Position numbers and translations under genes: made by a program. Below, one piece after another: positions 18,244 through 27,737 of a stretch of 64,000 nucleotides of DNA; position 1 is the first letter of the stretch, and the number at the start of each line of letters is the position of its first letter. The notes below the pieces were generated by a model. That model made no database searches, was not told the origin of the DNA, and worked only from the letters and a program-made list of their open reading frames with translations. This DNA is from Thalassotalea nanhaiensis (GTDB taxonomy: Bacteria; Pseudomonadota; Gammaproteobacteria; Enterobacterales; Alteromonadaceae), in contig NZ_CP134146.1 of NCBI RefSeq assembly GCF_031583575.1, forward strand, positions 310,001 to 374,000, read 5' to 3'.

Positions 18244-18266
18244 ATATTTCCCGTAATCGAAGTAGG

Positions 18267-19688
18267 TTAATAGCCAACAATACCTTTAATTTCGAGAAAA
18301 TCATCAAATGCAAAATGTCCCCACTCACGGCCATTACCAGATTGCTTATAGCCACCAAATGGCGCATAAGGGTCAAATTCAGGGTCGTTAATATAAATGG
18401 TACCAGCACGAATGCTACGGGCAATATGACGAGCTTGATTCATATCTTTGCCTTGAATATATCCGGCAAGCCCATACAAAGTATCATTAGCAATTTCTAT
18501 CGCTTGCTCTTCGTTGTCATAAGGCATAATGGCCAACACCGGCCCAAACACTTCTTCTCGGGCAAGCATCATGTCGTTGGTTACGTTGGCAAAAATGGTT
18601 GGCTTAACGTAATAACCATGATCTAATCCTTCGGGTCTACCTGAGCCACCGGTAACAAGCTCCGTACCTTGTTCTACGGCCTGCTGGATCATGTTATTGA
18701 CCTTAGTAAATTGATTCTTATTCGACAGTGGACCAAGGTTGGTGTCACTATTATTTGGATCGCCAACCATGGTTTGCTGTGCAACAGCCTTGGCCGCAGC
18801 AACTGCTTTGTCATGATATTTGGCCGGTACCAACATTCTTGTTGGTGCATTACAAGATTGGCCGGTATTTGAAAAACAGTCTTTAACGCCAGCAGCAACG
18901 ACTTGTTCAATGTCGGCATCTTCCATAATTATATTTGCCGACTTGCCGCCTAACTCCAAGGTCACTCTTTTTATTGTGTCAGCAGCATTTTTTGATACTG
19001 CTACACCAGCACGAGTAGAGCCGGTAAGAGAGACTAATTCAATATCTTGATGAGAAGATAGAGCTGAACCAACATTGGGTCCATCACCTTGCACCATATT
19101 AAATACACCTGGCGGAAGCCCTGCATCATGAACTATTTGCGCAAATAGTTGTGCCGATAAAGGTGCTAACTCACTTGGTTTTAATACCATGGTGCAACCG
19201 CAGGCAATCGCCGGCGCTACTTTACATGCGATCTGATTCATTGGCCAATTCCATGGGGTAATAAAGCCACAGACTCCAATGGCTTCTTTGACTACGTGGG
19301 TAATGCCCTGATTTTCTTCAAAAATGAAGTCCTCTAAAGCCTTTCGCGTTGTTTGAAAATGGGTTAACCCTATTGGTGCTTGTGAGCCTCTAGCCATGCT
19401 CATTGGTGCGCCCATTTCTAAGGATATGGCTTGTGCCATTTCTTCCATACGTTCTTTATACAAAGCAATTATACGGTCAAGGTAGCCTAATCTTTCTTCT
19501 TTAGAGGTTGATGACCAGGCAGGGAAAGCGTCTTTGGCAGCTTGTGTAGCCAGGTCGACATCTTTCGCAGTGCCTAATTTTAGCTGGCCAATAATTTGTT
19601 CATTGGCCGGGTTTATGATATCCATCATTTCGCCATGTTCTGGGGTAACCCAAGCGCCATTGATATAAAATTTATCACAGAGTTTCAT
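18267..19688 (-). CDS. NAD(P)-dependent aldehyde dehydrogenase, candidate PuuC function
   Basis: 473 residues of the aldehyde dehydrogenase superfamily. The N-terminal NGAWVTPEHGEMMDIINPA, the coenzyme-side ELGGKSANIIMEDADIE (Glu ~245), the nucleophile segment NTGQSCNAPTRML, and the C-terminal [17 protein letters not shown] are all intact. In context it could oxidise gamma-glutamyl-gamma-aminobutyraldehyde (PuuC step) made by the PuuB-like oxidases, since no other dehydrogenase in the window fits. It is divergent from the LuxR-type regulator, with a TACCCC-type palindrome between them, and is followed by the MATE gene. Confidence 0.87.
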   Translation of the reverse strand: MKLCDKFYINGAWVTPEHGEMMDIINPANEQIIGQLKLGTAKDVDLATQAAKDAFPAWSSTSKEERLGYLDRIIALYKERMEEMAQAISLEMGAPMSMARGSQAPIGLTHFQTTRKALEDFIFEENQGITHVVKEAIGVCGFITPWNWPMNQIACKVAPAIACGCTMVLKPSELAPLSAQLFAQIVHDAGLPPGVFNMVQGDGPNVGSALSSHQDIELVSLTGSTRAGVAVSKNAADTIKRVTLELGGKSANIIMEDADIEQVVAAGVKDCFSNTGQSCNAPTRMLVPAKYHDKAVAAAKAVAQQTMVGDPNNSDTNLGPLSNKNQFTKVNNMIQQAVEQGTELVTGGSGRPEGLDHGYYVKPTIFANVTNDMMLAREEVFGPVLAIMPYDNEEQAIEIANDTLYGLAGYIQGKDMNQARHIARSIRAGTIYINDPEFDPYAPFGGYKQSGNGREWGHFAFDDFLEIKGIVGY

Positions 19689-19806
19689 ATATAAGTTTCC
19701 AGAAATAGCTAAGTTGTTATTTAAATTAGTTAGATAATGCGCTTAAAAGCAATATTAACTGGTAAAGTTGAAGTCTATACTAAGGTTATCTTCAGGCTTA
19801 ATAAAT

Positions 19807-19821
19807 AACCCTATAGGGGTA
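19807..19821. promoter_or_regulatory. TACCCC-N3-GGGGTA palindrome, site 1
   Basis: AACCCTATAGGGGTA, two mismatches from the consensus, with a perfect CCCTATAGGG core. It stands 119 bases before the aldehyde dehydrogenase and 78 bases before the LuxR-type regulator, between divergent genes. Confidence 0.55.
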
Positions 19822-19898
19822 ACTTTTTATTGTTAATTTGGTGTAAATGCTGTTAAATGGGATAAAGGTTAGCAGTAGTTAGTGAGCATTTTGAAACT

Positions 19899-20774
19899 AT
19901 GCCAAACAGTAAAAAACAGCAAATAAAACAATCATTTCTCTCTACTTTTAGTGAGCAATATGCTGCTTTAATGCCCATTGTTAATAGCCCGATGTTTGCT
20001 GAAAAACTTGCAGACATGTTTAAGTTATTAATACCAACAAATAACGTAATGATTATTTCTAACCCAAGCAAAAACCTACCGATTTTAGAATATAATGATC
20101 TGCCTCCCGAGAACAGAGCGTCAATTGCCAATCAATATGTTAATGGTACATTTTTACTCGACCCGTTTTATCTTGCGGCAAGAAAACAAGGCAAAAATGG
20201 TTTCTTTCATTTAATCGACATCGCCCCTGATGGTTTTGAAGATAGTGAATATTATAAAACTTATTTTAAACACTCAGGTCTGTCTGATGAATGTGGTTAT
20301 ATTATTCAGCTTGCCGATCACGGCGAAAAATTTATCATCATTTCTTTGGGACAGATTGCAGTTTCGGAAACGTTTACTGATAAACACTTGAAATGTATGA
20401 AAGATATATCCCCATTAATAGAGTCTCTTGCCAAGCAACATTGGTTAAGTGGAGAGCATGAAAACGAAACACAGTTTGATGTTCGCCAGCAACTTGAAAC
20501 TGCACTGGAGTGTTTTGGTAAGAGCATGCTTACTGAACGAGAAATTCAAATGGTGCAAATGATCCTGCACGGTTATTCAAGTAAAGCAATTGCTGAACGA
20601 TTTAACATCTCCTTGGAAACAGTCAAATTACATCGCAAAAATGCCTATGCTAAACTTGATTTAAGCAGCCAAGGTGAGTTGTTTAATTTATTTATCAATT
20701 CATTGATTAACAATGAACATTATGAAGGCGGCGATCCACTTATTTCATATTTTGGCTTAAGTGTTGTTGTTTAG
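19899..20774 (+). CDS. LuxR-type HTH transcriptional regulator
   Basis: 291 residues. The C-terminal LuxR/GerE helix-turn-helix is clear from about residue 210: LTEREIQMVQMILHGYSSKAIAERF... ISLETVKLHRKNAYAKL. The N-terminal ~200 residues are not a recognisable response-regulator receiver (no phospho-Asp pattern) nor an evident acyl-homoserine-lactone domain; they may bind a small ligand. Five copies of a dyad near TACCCC-N3-GGGGTA, including one in its own promoter, lie before amine-catabolic genes in this window, making this the natural candidate to bind them. That link is inference; no luxI-like gene is seen. Confidence 0.85.
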   Translation: MPNSKKQQIKQSFLSTFSEQYAALMPIVNSPMFAEKLADMFKLLIPTNNVMIISNPSKNLPILEYNDLPPENRASIANQYVNGTFLLDPFYLAARKQGKNGFFHLIDIAPDGFEDSEYYKTYFKHSGLSDECGYIIQLADHGEKFIIISLGQIAVSETFTDKHLKCMKDISPLIESLAKQHWLSGEHENETQFDVRQQLETALECFGKSMLTEREIQMVQMILHGYSSKAIAERFNISLETVKLHRKNAYAKLDLSSQGELFNLFINSLINNEHYEGGDPLISYFGLSVVV

Positions 20775-20805
20775 GTTCTACTATTCCCCTTAGTAACTGA
20801 AATAA

Positions 20806-20820
20806 TACCGAAAAGGGGTA
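20806..20820. promoter_or_regulatory. TACCCC-N3-GGGGTA palindrome, site 2
   Basis: TACCGAAAAGGGGTA: the right half is perfect, the left has two mismatches. A further half-like TTCCCCTTA lies at 20785-20793. About 80 bases before membrane paralogue 2. Confidence 0.45.
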
Positions 20821-20899
20821 TTTATTTCAGGTCGATTATTCGGTTTAATCAAAGCTTAAAGATTTCTTTCAACAAGGTTGATAATTTATCAAATGGTTA

Positions 20900-21769
20900 T
20901 TGGTAAAGCTTAATATTTCAGCTGAAGATCTTCAGCAGCGAGTTAAATGGCTCGTATACGTCCTCTTGCTGATAAATTATGCCCTGTATTTTCGGGATGA
21001 TTGGGTTATCGCCTCACATACCATGCGCAATGGAGGTTCATTTCTTGAGTGGACAGCGGCCTTTGCTACAACCATCGATGAAACCGCTTGGATGTTCCTC
21101 CTTATCTTGTTTGAGATTGAAACTTATATACTTGATGACGAACCATTGTCGCGAGTAAAAAGTATGTTGCTACATAGTGTAAGAGTAATTTGCTATATCT
21201 CATTAGCTCATACACTTTACGCCTTTGGTATATACGCTGCAGATTTACAGCAAGTGGTTGTAATTGATGATGTATCTAACTTATGCCAGTTGGTGGATAA
21301 AAATGTTTCCTATGCATTAAATTTTTACTACACAGTGTTAGACGCCAATAACTGTAAAAGCCTTTCTGCTGCGACACAGTTTTTCTATATTGACCCACCA
21401 AACTTTTTAATTGTCACCGACAGTGCAGGTCTAGTTATTGAAAAACAACTCGCTTGGCTGGATGTCATTGAAGTGATTGCCTGGTTTATTATCTTATTTA
21501 CCATTGAAACAAGCATTTACTTGCAAGACCGCGGCATAACAACTGGGCCGTTAACTGCTTTTCTAAAAAAGGCTAAATTATTATTCTATACAATCCTTTG
21601 GGGCGCTATCTTCTATTGGCTTTATCGTGGTCATTGGATGTATGCCTGGGATGAATTCTTATGGATTGCCGGTTTCGCTGCGATCGAATTAAATGTGGTG
21701 GATTGGCGTAAAGAAATTAATGAAACTGATAATCCAGATCAGCATCGCGAGTTAAAGGAAGAAATATGA
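20900..21769 (+). CDS. Multi-pass membrane protein, paralogue 2 of 3 (unrecognised family)
   Basis: 289 residues, about six hydrophobic segments. Shares with the paralogues at 1584 and 37552 the ATTIDETAW...LILFEIETYILDDE block, a central loop with two cysteines (NLCQL and NNCKS), a second AWF...FTIETSIYLQ block, and the final YWLYRGH...WDEFLWIAGFAAIELN. It is the most divergent of the three. The start appears to be TTG at 20900 (in-frame stop 6 codons upstream, no early ATG) without a good ribosome site, so the exact start is uncertain. Stop and the next start overlap as ATGA, coupling it to the MOSC gene. Function unknown. Confidence 0.78.
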   Translation: MVKLNISAEDLQQRVKWLVYVLLLINYALYFRDDWVIASHTMRNGGSFLEWTAAFATTIDETAWMFLLILFEIETYILDDEPLSRVKSMLLHSVRVICYISLAHTLYAFGIYAADLQQVVVIDDVSNLCQLVDKNVSYALNFYYTVLDANNCKSLSAATQFFYIDPPNFLIVTDSAGLVIEKQLAWLDVIEVIAWFIILFTIETSIYLQDRGITTGPLTAFLKKAKLLFYTILWGAIFYWLYRGHWMYAWDEFLWIAGFAAIELNVVDWRKEINETDNPDQHRELKEEI

Positions 21770-22359
21770 AGAAAATAGTCGGCAAACTGGTAGCCGTTAA
21801 TCTTGGCAAAGAGACAGACGGCTTAGCCAAGAGCCCCACGAATTACTTACACGCTGAACTTGATGGTTTTGTTGGTGATCGACACCGTTCAATACAAAGG
21901 CAGTGTTGGCAAGGTGATAAACAGGCGAAAGGCTCAATCAGAAGAAATGAACGCCAGTGGTCGGCTACCTCGATTGAAGAACTGGCAGAAATTACCGAGA
22001 AAATGGATCTTAGCCAACCCCTAACTGCCGATAAGGTAAGCGTTAATTTATGTTTTGAAGGTATACCAAAATTATCTTTATTACCAAAAGGCTCCATTTT
22101 AAAATTTTCATCTGGTGCTGAATTGATGGTAGAAGAATATAATCCCCCATGTGTTGAGATGGGGGAAAAATTGGCTGAAATTTTTAGTACTAATTCAGGT
22201 AAAGATCTCGTTGCGACAGATTTCACCAAGGCGGCTGCCTTTTCTCGGGGGTTGGTTGGAGTCGTGGAAGTTGCAGGTAAATTGAGCGTAGGTGATCAGG
22301 TATCGGTTAGCGTTTATCAGCCACCTCTGTGGATTGCCAAAATGCAAAGTGAGTCATAA
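21766..22359 (+). CDS. MOSC-domain protein
   Basis: 197 residues. Looks like a stand-alone MOSC (molybdenum-cofactor sulfurase C-terminal) protein of the YiiM type: the early LVAVNLGK, the DGFVGDRH segment (residues ~30-37), and the central EEYNPPCVEMGEKL with the conserved cysteine. MOSC proteins handle sulfur carried to molybdenum cofactor or reduce N-hydroxylated compounds; which applies here is unknown. AAGGAAG precedes the ATG, which overlaps the membrane-protein stop. A strong terminator follows at 22387. Confidence 0.82.
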   Translation: MKKIVGKLVAVNLGKETDGLAKSPTNYLHAELDGFVGDRHRSIQRQCWQGDKQAKGSIRRNERQWSATSIEELAEITEKMDLSQPLTADKVSVNLCFEGIPKLSLLPKGSILKFSSGAELMVEEYNPPCVEMGEKLAEIFSTNSGKDLVATDFTKAAAFSRGLVGVVEVAGKLSVGDQVSVSVYQPPLWIAKMQSES

Positions 22360-22386
22360 CCAAAGATTTCGTTAAAACCGTAAAAT

Positions 22387-22415
22387 AAAAAACAGCCCAT
22401 AAGGGCTGTTTTTAT
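22387..22415. terminator. Bidirectional rho-independent terminator
   Basis: AAAAAACAGCCC-ATAA-GGGCTGTTTTT: a tight GC stem flanked by A and T runs, between the convergent MOSC and TonB-receptor genes. Confidence 0.85.
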
Positions 22416-22435
22416 ATTTAGTAACCTTTTGGTGG

Positions 22436-24889
22436 TTAATCCCAACTCATACCAAATCGTATGCCCATGGTACGTGGTTTAAATACAGACCAATGTACGG
22501 CAGGGACAACACCAACACCGTTGTATGCGTTATCATATCCTTCTTCATCGGTGACGTTATCCACGTAGGCTTGAACCCACCAATTAGAAGCCGACTCGTA
22601 GCCAAGTCGTACCGCGGCAGTATAAGTCGCATCAAGCTCTGTTTCAGGCAAATATTCCCAACCGCCGCCACGCTCATCTTCCCAATACATCTCTAAACTA
22701 GTGGTAATTGCTGCACCACTATCAAGTGGGAAAGCGCCGTCTAGCACAAATGCTCCAGTAAGCTCCGGTGCATAATACAAGGGCCTACCTTCACAATAAT
22801 CTGATCCCGGCTCACCTTGACCAGTTGGACCAAGACATACATCGTGAAGATCCGTTACTTCCGTATCAAGGTAGCTTAATCCCAAGTAAAGCTTCCAATA
22901 TTCGCCTAAGCTTGTATTGATAGTACCCTCTAAACCATAGGCTTCAGTCGTACCAACATTTTTCACAATCGTTGCACCGGTGTTTGGCTCAGAAGCGTTT
23001 ACTTGTAAGCCGCCGTAGTCGTAGTAAAACGCGGTTAGAGCGATATCGGTATTACCTTCAAAGAATGAATCTTTATAACCTATCTCATAAGAGTCAATGG
23101 TTTCTGGGGCAAACGTTTCAAGCGGGTAGCCTGATTCATTGGTAAGATCATAGGTTTGCCAAGGAACATCTTCACCTTGAGCATTTGTTCCTAGGGAGAA
23201 GGATGCAAAGCCACCGGCTTTATAGCCTTCGGTATAGCTGGCATAAAACATCATATCATCTTGTGGTCGCCATCTAATGAGGGCTTTGACCGATGTATCG
23301 GTCCACGTTTTGCTATCCTTAATTGGTTCGGCCGTAGTGAAACCATAGTACCACCAAGCACCAAGGAAACTGTCCGGTGCTGGTACATCAATCGAAAATT
23401 CTTTTGAATCAGAACTATGACGAGCACCGAATTCAACATTAACAGTATCGGTTATTTGATAGTCAAGGTTAGCATATACTGCCCAGCCATCAAATTCGCC
23501 ATCATGAATAACCGATTCAACTAAGGCGTGATCTTCACGGTAGTGAGAAAATGTCCCATAATATCCGCCATAGTAATCATTGAAGAGTTCTTCACAGCCA
23601 GAAGTACCTAGATCGTAGTAATATGAGTAATAATAGTCACATAAAATATCTTCATTGAAACTGTTTTCCACATAAACATCGAGTGATTCTTCATAGTAGG
23701 ATGCACCAAAATACCAACCTAAGGCATCATTGCCTTTGGAGTTCAGTCGAGCTTCAACTTGCGTGTAATCACCTGACTGATCCATTTTCCAATCTTCAAT
23801 CGGCAAAGGACCACCATCAAGATCTTCGGCATAGAAATAATCATGATCTTTGTAGCCTGCACTTACGGTTAAGTCGGCAAAACTAAATTCTTTTTCAACT
23901 CGAATTTGAATGTTTAATGCTTCGGCGTCATCTTTTGTACCGTAGTTTTTATGATAAAAACCGCCATCGAGATCAATATCAGCACTGCCGCCTTTTAAAC
24001 CATTACCACCATTAACTTGATCGCCAAAAATTTCATCCCACATTTCCCAATGCTCGCCTTCTTCAACGGCACGGTAAGCGGTACCAGGCTGATTACGTTC
24101 TTCATAATCAATCATGGTATAAATAGATAAAGTATCAGATGGTTGGTAAGTGGTAGATAAACGAAATGCGGTTATTTCCCTATCGGGTATATCGCCTGCT
24201 GGGCCTAAGTTATCAACATAACTTTCTTCATTGTGAGACAGGCCAGCAATACGTACCGCAAAGGTATCGCTAACATCAAGGTTTATAGCACCATCAACCC
24301 TAACTAGATTATTTTCGCCTAAATCTACGCTAATATTACCATCACTGCTGCCTACTTCTGCGCGTTTTGTGTGTACGCTAATGGCACCACCAATAGAGTT
24401 TCGACCAAAAAGGAAGGCTTGTGGACCACGAACAATTTCCGCTCGGTCCATATCATACATACTACTAACCGCAGAGCCAGTGCGTCCTTCATACAGGTCA
24501 TTTTTAAATAGACCATTAGACATATCACCACCAGAACCGTAATCCTCAGTTCGTATACCACGAATACTTAAAGCGTCGAGGAAGCTATCGGCACTGTTGC
24601 CCGTAGCCCCTGGGGTAAATTTAACTAACTCTTTAACATTGCTCAGATGTACAGCTTCGATGAAATCCCCTGTTAAAGCCGTGATGGCAATTGGAGCTTC
24701 CTGAAGAGTTTCATTTTTCTTTGTCGCGGATATGACTATGACTTCAACTTCTTCTTCTTCCTGTTCGGTAGCAAAAGTAGGGATTGAAATCATCGATGTT
24801 ATAATGGCAGCAGAGACTGCCTTCGCGAGCGAGCTTTGATGGAAGGGGTGAGCCAACGATGTACGACTACTGGTGTATTTCCTAGACAT
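22436..24889 (-). CDS. TonB-dependent outer-membrane receptor
   Basis: 817 residues. A signal peptide ends near residue 41, followed by a TonB-box-like EVEVIVISATKK, the plug domain (APIAITALTGDFIEAV... GNSADSFLDALSIRG... IVRGPQAFLFGRNSIGGAISVHTKRAE) and a long beta-barrel ending in aromatic-rich strands with terminal FGMSWD. Energised by TonB, it imports a substrate too large or rare for porins; the ligand is unknown and need not be iron. GAGG precedes the ATG by 7 bases. A TACCCC-type palindrome lies 114 bases upstream, placing it in the same putative regulon as the amine genes. Confidence 0.93.
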   Translation of the reverse strand: MSRKYTSSRTSLAHPFHQSSLAKAVSAAIITSMISIPTFATEQEEEEVEVIVISATKKNETLQEAPIAITALTGDFIEAVHLSNVKELVKFTPGATGNSADSFLDALSIRGIRTEDYGSGGDMSNGLFKNDLYEGRTGSAVSSMYDMDRAEIVRGPQAFLFGRNSIGGAISVHTKRAEVGSSDGNISVDLGENNLVRVDGAINLDVSDTFAVRIAGLSHNEESYVDNLGPAGDIPDREITAFRLSTTYQPSDTLSIYTMIDYEERNQPGTAYRAVEEGEHWEMWDEIFGDQVNGGNGLKGGSADIDLDGGFYHKNYGTKDDAEALNIQIRVEKEFSFADLTVSAGYKDHDYFYAEDLDGGPLPIEDWKMDQSGDYTQVEARLNSKGNDALGWYFGASYYEESLDVYVENSFNEDILCDYYYSYYYDLGTSGCEELFNDYYGGYYGTFSHYREDHALVESVIHDGEFDGWAVYANLDYQITDTVNVEFGARHSSDSKEFSIDVPAPDSFLGAWWYYGFTTAEPIKDSKTWTDTSVKALIRWRPQDDMMFYASYTEGYKAGGFASFSLGTNAQGEDVPWQTYDLTNESGYPLETFAPETIDSYEIGYKDSFFEGNTDIALTAFYYDYGGLQVNASEPNTGATIVKNVGTTEAYGLEGTINTSLGEYWKLYLGLSYLDTEVTDLHDVCLGPTGQGEPGSDYCEGRPLYYAPELTGAFVLDGAFPLDSGAAITTSLEMYWEDERGGGWEYLPETELDATYTAAVRLGYESASNWWVQAYVDNVTDEEGYDNAYNGVGVVPAVHWSVFKPRTMGIRFGMSWD

Positions 24890-25002
24890 TATTTACCTCG
24901 AGTTTTTATTAGTATTTTTCTTTCGGCTAAATAACAGCATAATGCTGATACAACTTTTTTAGCTTTTCATTTAACAGTATCCAATGCATTGCTTAAATAA
25001 TA

Positions 25003-25017
25003 TACCCCCTAGGGGTA
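25003..25017. promoter_or_regulatory. TACCCC-N3-GGGGTA palindrome, site 3
   Basis: TACCCCCTAGGGGTA, a full match to the consensus. It lies 114 bases before the TonB-receptor start and 39 bases after the sulfotransferase start region's opposite end, so the receptor gene is the likely target. Confidence 0.65.
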
Positions 25018-25055
25018 GGTCGTATTTTCAATGTTACTTTTTTATTCGATTGTTT

Positions 25056-26654
25056 TTATTCAGAAATATCTACACCATGTGCTTTTAATGTATTTAACAT
25101 TGGTTGTAGTTGTTGCTCGTATTTCCGCCATCGGCCAATAGAGCGGGTATGTGCAGGTTCACGCACCTGAACAGCACTTGCGGTTGTTACTGCACTGTCT
25201 TGGCTATGGAAATTCAGGCAGGCATCTTGCCAAGGCAAATCAAGAAATTCGATTAATGCCCGTGCATTAGGTTCTAAATCCCGCGCCGTTTGTTCATAGC
25301 TAATGTCGAAAAAACGCCCTGGGAAGCGCTCTCGCCATATTTGCATTAACTCTAAATACCTTACATGGTGTCGTGCCATTTCTTCCTGGTTATAAGAGTG
25401 CAGGTAAGCATCAGCAAATAATTGTTTATAACTGGCAAAACAGGCATCCATTGGATTACGAACTAAATGAACTATTTTGGCGTTCGGAAATGCTTTTAAA
25501 ATCAACGGAATAAGCAGGTAGTTTTGCGGTAATTTATCAACAAACCTTTTCGTGTCACCTTGCATACGTTTCGTACTTCGCAGGTACATATTAGCAACTT
25601 TAGTACTATCTAAATCTTTTGCTGCTTTAAGTAATTCAGATGAAAAACGCTGTTTGTTGGTGGTTTTGCTTAGTCTGCGTAACGCCAATCCAAATTGCTG
25701 TAATTCTCCAGCAGAGGTAACGTCTGAGTGAGCGGTAATAATACGTTCAATGAGTGTTGTTCCAGTACGGGGCTGTCCTAAAACAAAAATGGGAGCAGTT
25801 GTAGGATTACCCGTACTTCCTTGATCGAGCCACTCTTTGGTGTAATTATCGATTAAACATTGAAAGGTTTGAATTTCAGCTTGTACATCATATTCGTTTG
25901 CTTCACGTTTGGCTTTTGCGCCTAGCTCAAAAGCTGAAAATGCTTGCGGCCATTGTTGCAAGTCTTCATATTCTTTACCAATGGCATACTGATAAAAAGC
26001 CAGAGTGCTGTTGTTATTTTTGTTGTTAGCTAATAATTGTTGCATTTCATCAATATGGCTTTCATCTTTTGCTTTTATTGATTTTGAAATCGACCAATGT
26101 GCTTGCGCTGAGTTTGCTCTCAGTTTAATAATATCTCTTAAGATAGATTCAGCTGCCGCTGTTTCACCATGATAAATCAAACAATTTGACAGGTTTCCCA
26201 TATACAATGGATGGTTTGGTTTTATTTCATTGGCTTTAATGAAAAACATTTTTGCAAGGCCATGTTCGCCCATCATTGACAATGTGGTGCCAATTAAATC
26301 TAATACTAATGGGTCATTGGTTTTTATTCGCCTTGTATGCTGCAGTGCTTGATCGGCAAGGTTTACTTTACCTTCATCCATATACAGCTTGGCTAGATTT
26401 GCCCATGCGGCAACATGGTCATTGTCCAGTTTTACTACCGACTGAAAGGCACTGAAGGCAATTCGTTTATTTTTACTCGCCAAGCCAACCAAGCCAACTA
26501 AAAAGTGACCAGGAACCAAGTCAGGTTTAAGCGTTAATATTTTTTGACAAATTTCACTGGCGGTATCAAATTTTTGTTTTGATAGGGCGAAAAAACCCTG
26601 CTTAAGTAGGTCTTGCAATTGAGGTTGAAGTTCCTGACTGGTAATACTATTCAT
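25056..26654 (-). CDS. TPR-repeat sulfotransferase-family protein
   Basis: 532 residues. The first ~260 contain repeated TPR-like helices (for example AWANLAKLYMDEGKVNLADQAL). The C-terminal half is a sulfotransferase domain with the PAPS 5'-phosphosulfate loop in FVLGQPRTGTTLIERII (residues ~289-305) and the 3'-phosphate region KIVHLVRNPMDACFASY. Such proteins often accompany TonB receptors in Alteromonadales, as here (receptor 166 bases downstream). They may sulfate a carbohydrate, lipid or protein; the acceptor is unknown. It may be the last gene of the 34.1-26.7 kb operon (115-base gap). Confidence 0.87.
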   Translation of the reverse strand: MNSITSQELQPQLQDLLKQGFFALSKQKFDTASEICQKILTLKPDLVPGHFLVGLVGLASKNKRIAFSAFQSVVKLDNDHVAAWANLAKLYMDEGKVNLADQALQHTRRIKTNDPLVLDLIGTTLSMMGEHGLAKMFFIKANEIKPNHPLYMGNLSNCLIYHGETAAAESILRDIIKLRANSAQAHWSISKSIKAKDESHIDEMQQLLANNKNNNSTLAFYQYAIGKEYEDLQQWPQAFSAFELGAKAKREANEYDVQAEIQTFQCLIDNYTKEWLDQGSTGNPTTAPIFVLGQPRTGTTLIERIITAHSDVTSAGELQQFGLALRRLSKTTNKQRFSSELLKAAKDLDSTKVANMYLRSTKRMQGDTKRFVDKLPQNYLLIPLILKAFPNAKIVHLVRNPMDACFASYKQLFADAYLHSYNQEEMARHHVRYLELMQIWRERFPGRFFDISYEQTARDLEPNARALIEFLDLPWQDACLNFHSQDSAVTTASAVQVREPAHTRSIGRWRKYEQQLQPMLNTLKAHGVDISE

Positions 26655-26769
26655 CTAAACTATCCGGAAATTATTATTATTTTTTAAGCTATTTTATTAG
26701 CCTTAATATCTACATTATCACGAACACACACTTAATCAAGCCGCAATATTTGAAGTGCATCAGTGTTTG

Positions 26770-27036
26770 TTAATGGCGAGACGTGACTATTATATATGCA
26801 CCTAACATGGTGATGAATATAGAAAAAAATGGCACAACAACTTCAAATGCACTACTGATGCCTATGTTCTTCATAATGGCAAATATTGGTGCACTCCAAA
26901 AAGAACCAAAACAAATAGCCAGCACACCCACTGCGATAGCGATAACACCTAAAATTATAAATAAATATTGCTTAATATGAATAATGCTTGGTTCAGTAGT
27001 TGGAATTTCTAATGGTTCATGATTAGTGCTTCTCAT
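26770..27036 (-). CDS. Small two-to-three-segment membrane protein
   Basis: 88 residues, two long hydrophobic helices (YLFIILGVIAIAVGVLAICF and VVPFFSIFITMLGAYIIV). AAGGA precedes the ATG by 9 bases and the start overlaps the upstream membrane gene by 14 bases, so the two are translationally coupled. No recognised domain. Probably a partner of the 27023 protein. Confidence 0.72.
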   Translation of the reverse strand: MRSTNHEPLEIPTTEPSIIHIKQYLFIILGVIAIAVGVLAICFGSFWSAPIFAIMKNIGISSAFEVVVPFFSIFITMLGAYIIVTSRH

Positions 27037-27694
27037 TAGCAGTTTTCCTTAGCAAATTATTGGTTTGCTGCCTGTGTTTTATGCTCCAGGCGGCCATCCT
27101 TAAACTCCAAACGATAAAACCAGCCCAATAAAAAATATAATCAATGGGTTGATCAATGCCAACGTAATAAAATAGCTCGTACCAATAGGTACTCCAAACG
27201 GTAGCCCAAAGGAAGTAAATGCCCCATTTATGTAACACTTGCCACTGCTTGGGGCTTATTAATTTACGGCCAAACGTGAATGAGGTCACTGTCATGGCGA
27301 CTAAAACAATATAACCAGGTACCTGAATGATAATGTCGTTAAATGAATAAACATTGCTAATATAATGCTCACTAAAAATGGTCACCAGCCAAATGATAAA
27401 GACAAGTTGCCATGCCATAGCCGCTGAATAGGCTACGCCAATGTATTTTCGGTTTCTCAATAACCAGCGACTGAATACGCCAGGAAACAGCGCGTGATAG
27501 GAGGATGCAACAAAGCTTAAGTACAGTAGAGGTACAGAACAGCGTACGGTGAACTGGATCATCGACGACACCTCGTCAGCCTTGCCCAAATCAACCGTGC
27601 TGATAACAAAAAATACTGCTATTGTGATAGTTAAACTGATAAGCCAAAACAGCTGCCAACCGTTAACTAGTTTACTTTTGAGAATTTTTTTCAT
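27023..27694 (-). CDS. Membrane protein, ferric-reductase/YedZ-like fold
   Basis: 223 residues with about six hydrophobic helices. Histidines placed at helix ends (SSYHALFPG, QVLHKWGIYF, SIKHRQQ) and the helix pattern recall the ferric-reductase-like transmembrane domain (YedZ/MsrQ type) that binds haem b. The assignment is by eye and moderate. It could pass electrons across the membrane, perhaps from the flavoproteins of the same operon; there is no soluble reductase domain. It lies 43 bases after the cupin gene and overlaps the small membrane gene. Confidence 0.6.
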   Translation of the reverse strand: MKKILKSKLVNGWQLFWLISLTITIAVFFVISTVDLGKADEVSSMIQFTVRCSVPLLYLSFVASSYHALFPGVFSRWLLRNRKYIGVAYSAAMAWQLVFIIWLVTIFSEHYISNVYSFNDIIIQVPGYIVLVAMTVTSFTFGRKLISPKQWQVLHKWGIYFLWATVWSTYWYELFYYVGIDQPIDYIFYWAGFIVWSLRMAAWSIKHRQQTNNLLRKTANEKH

Positions 27695-27737
27695 ATTGAA
27701 AATCTACAAACCCTAGCCATAATTATAGTCAATGTAT

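Noticed and set aside
19899-20774. Acyl-homoserine-lactone quorum-sensing receptor
   Set aside because: The LuxR DNA-binding domain is clear, but the N-terminal part shows no obvious autoinducer-binding pattern and there is no luxI homologue.
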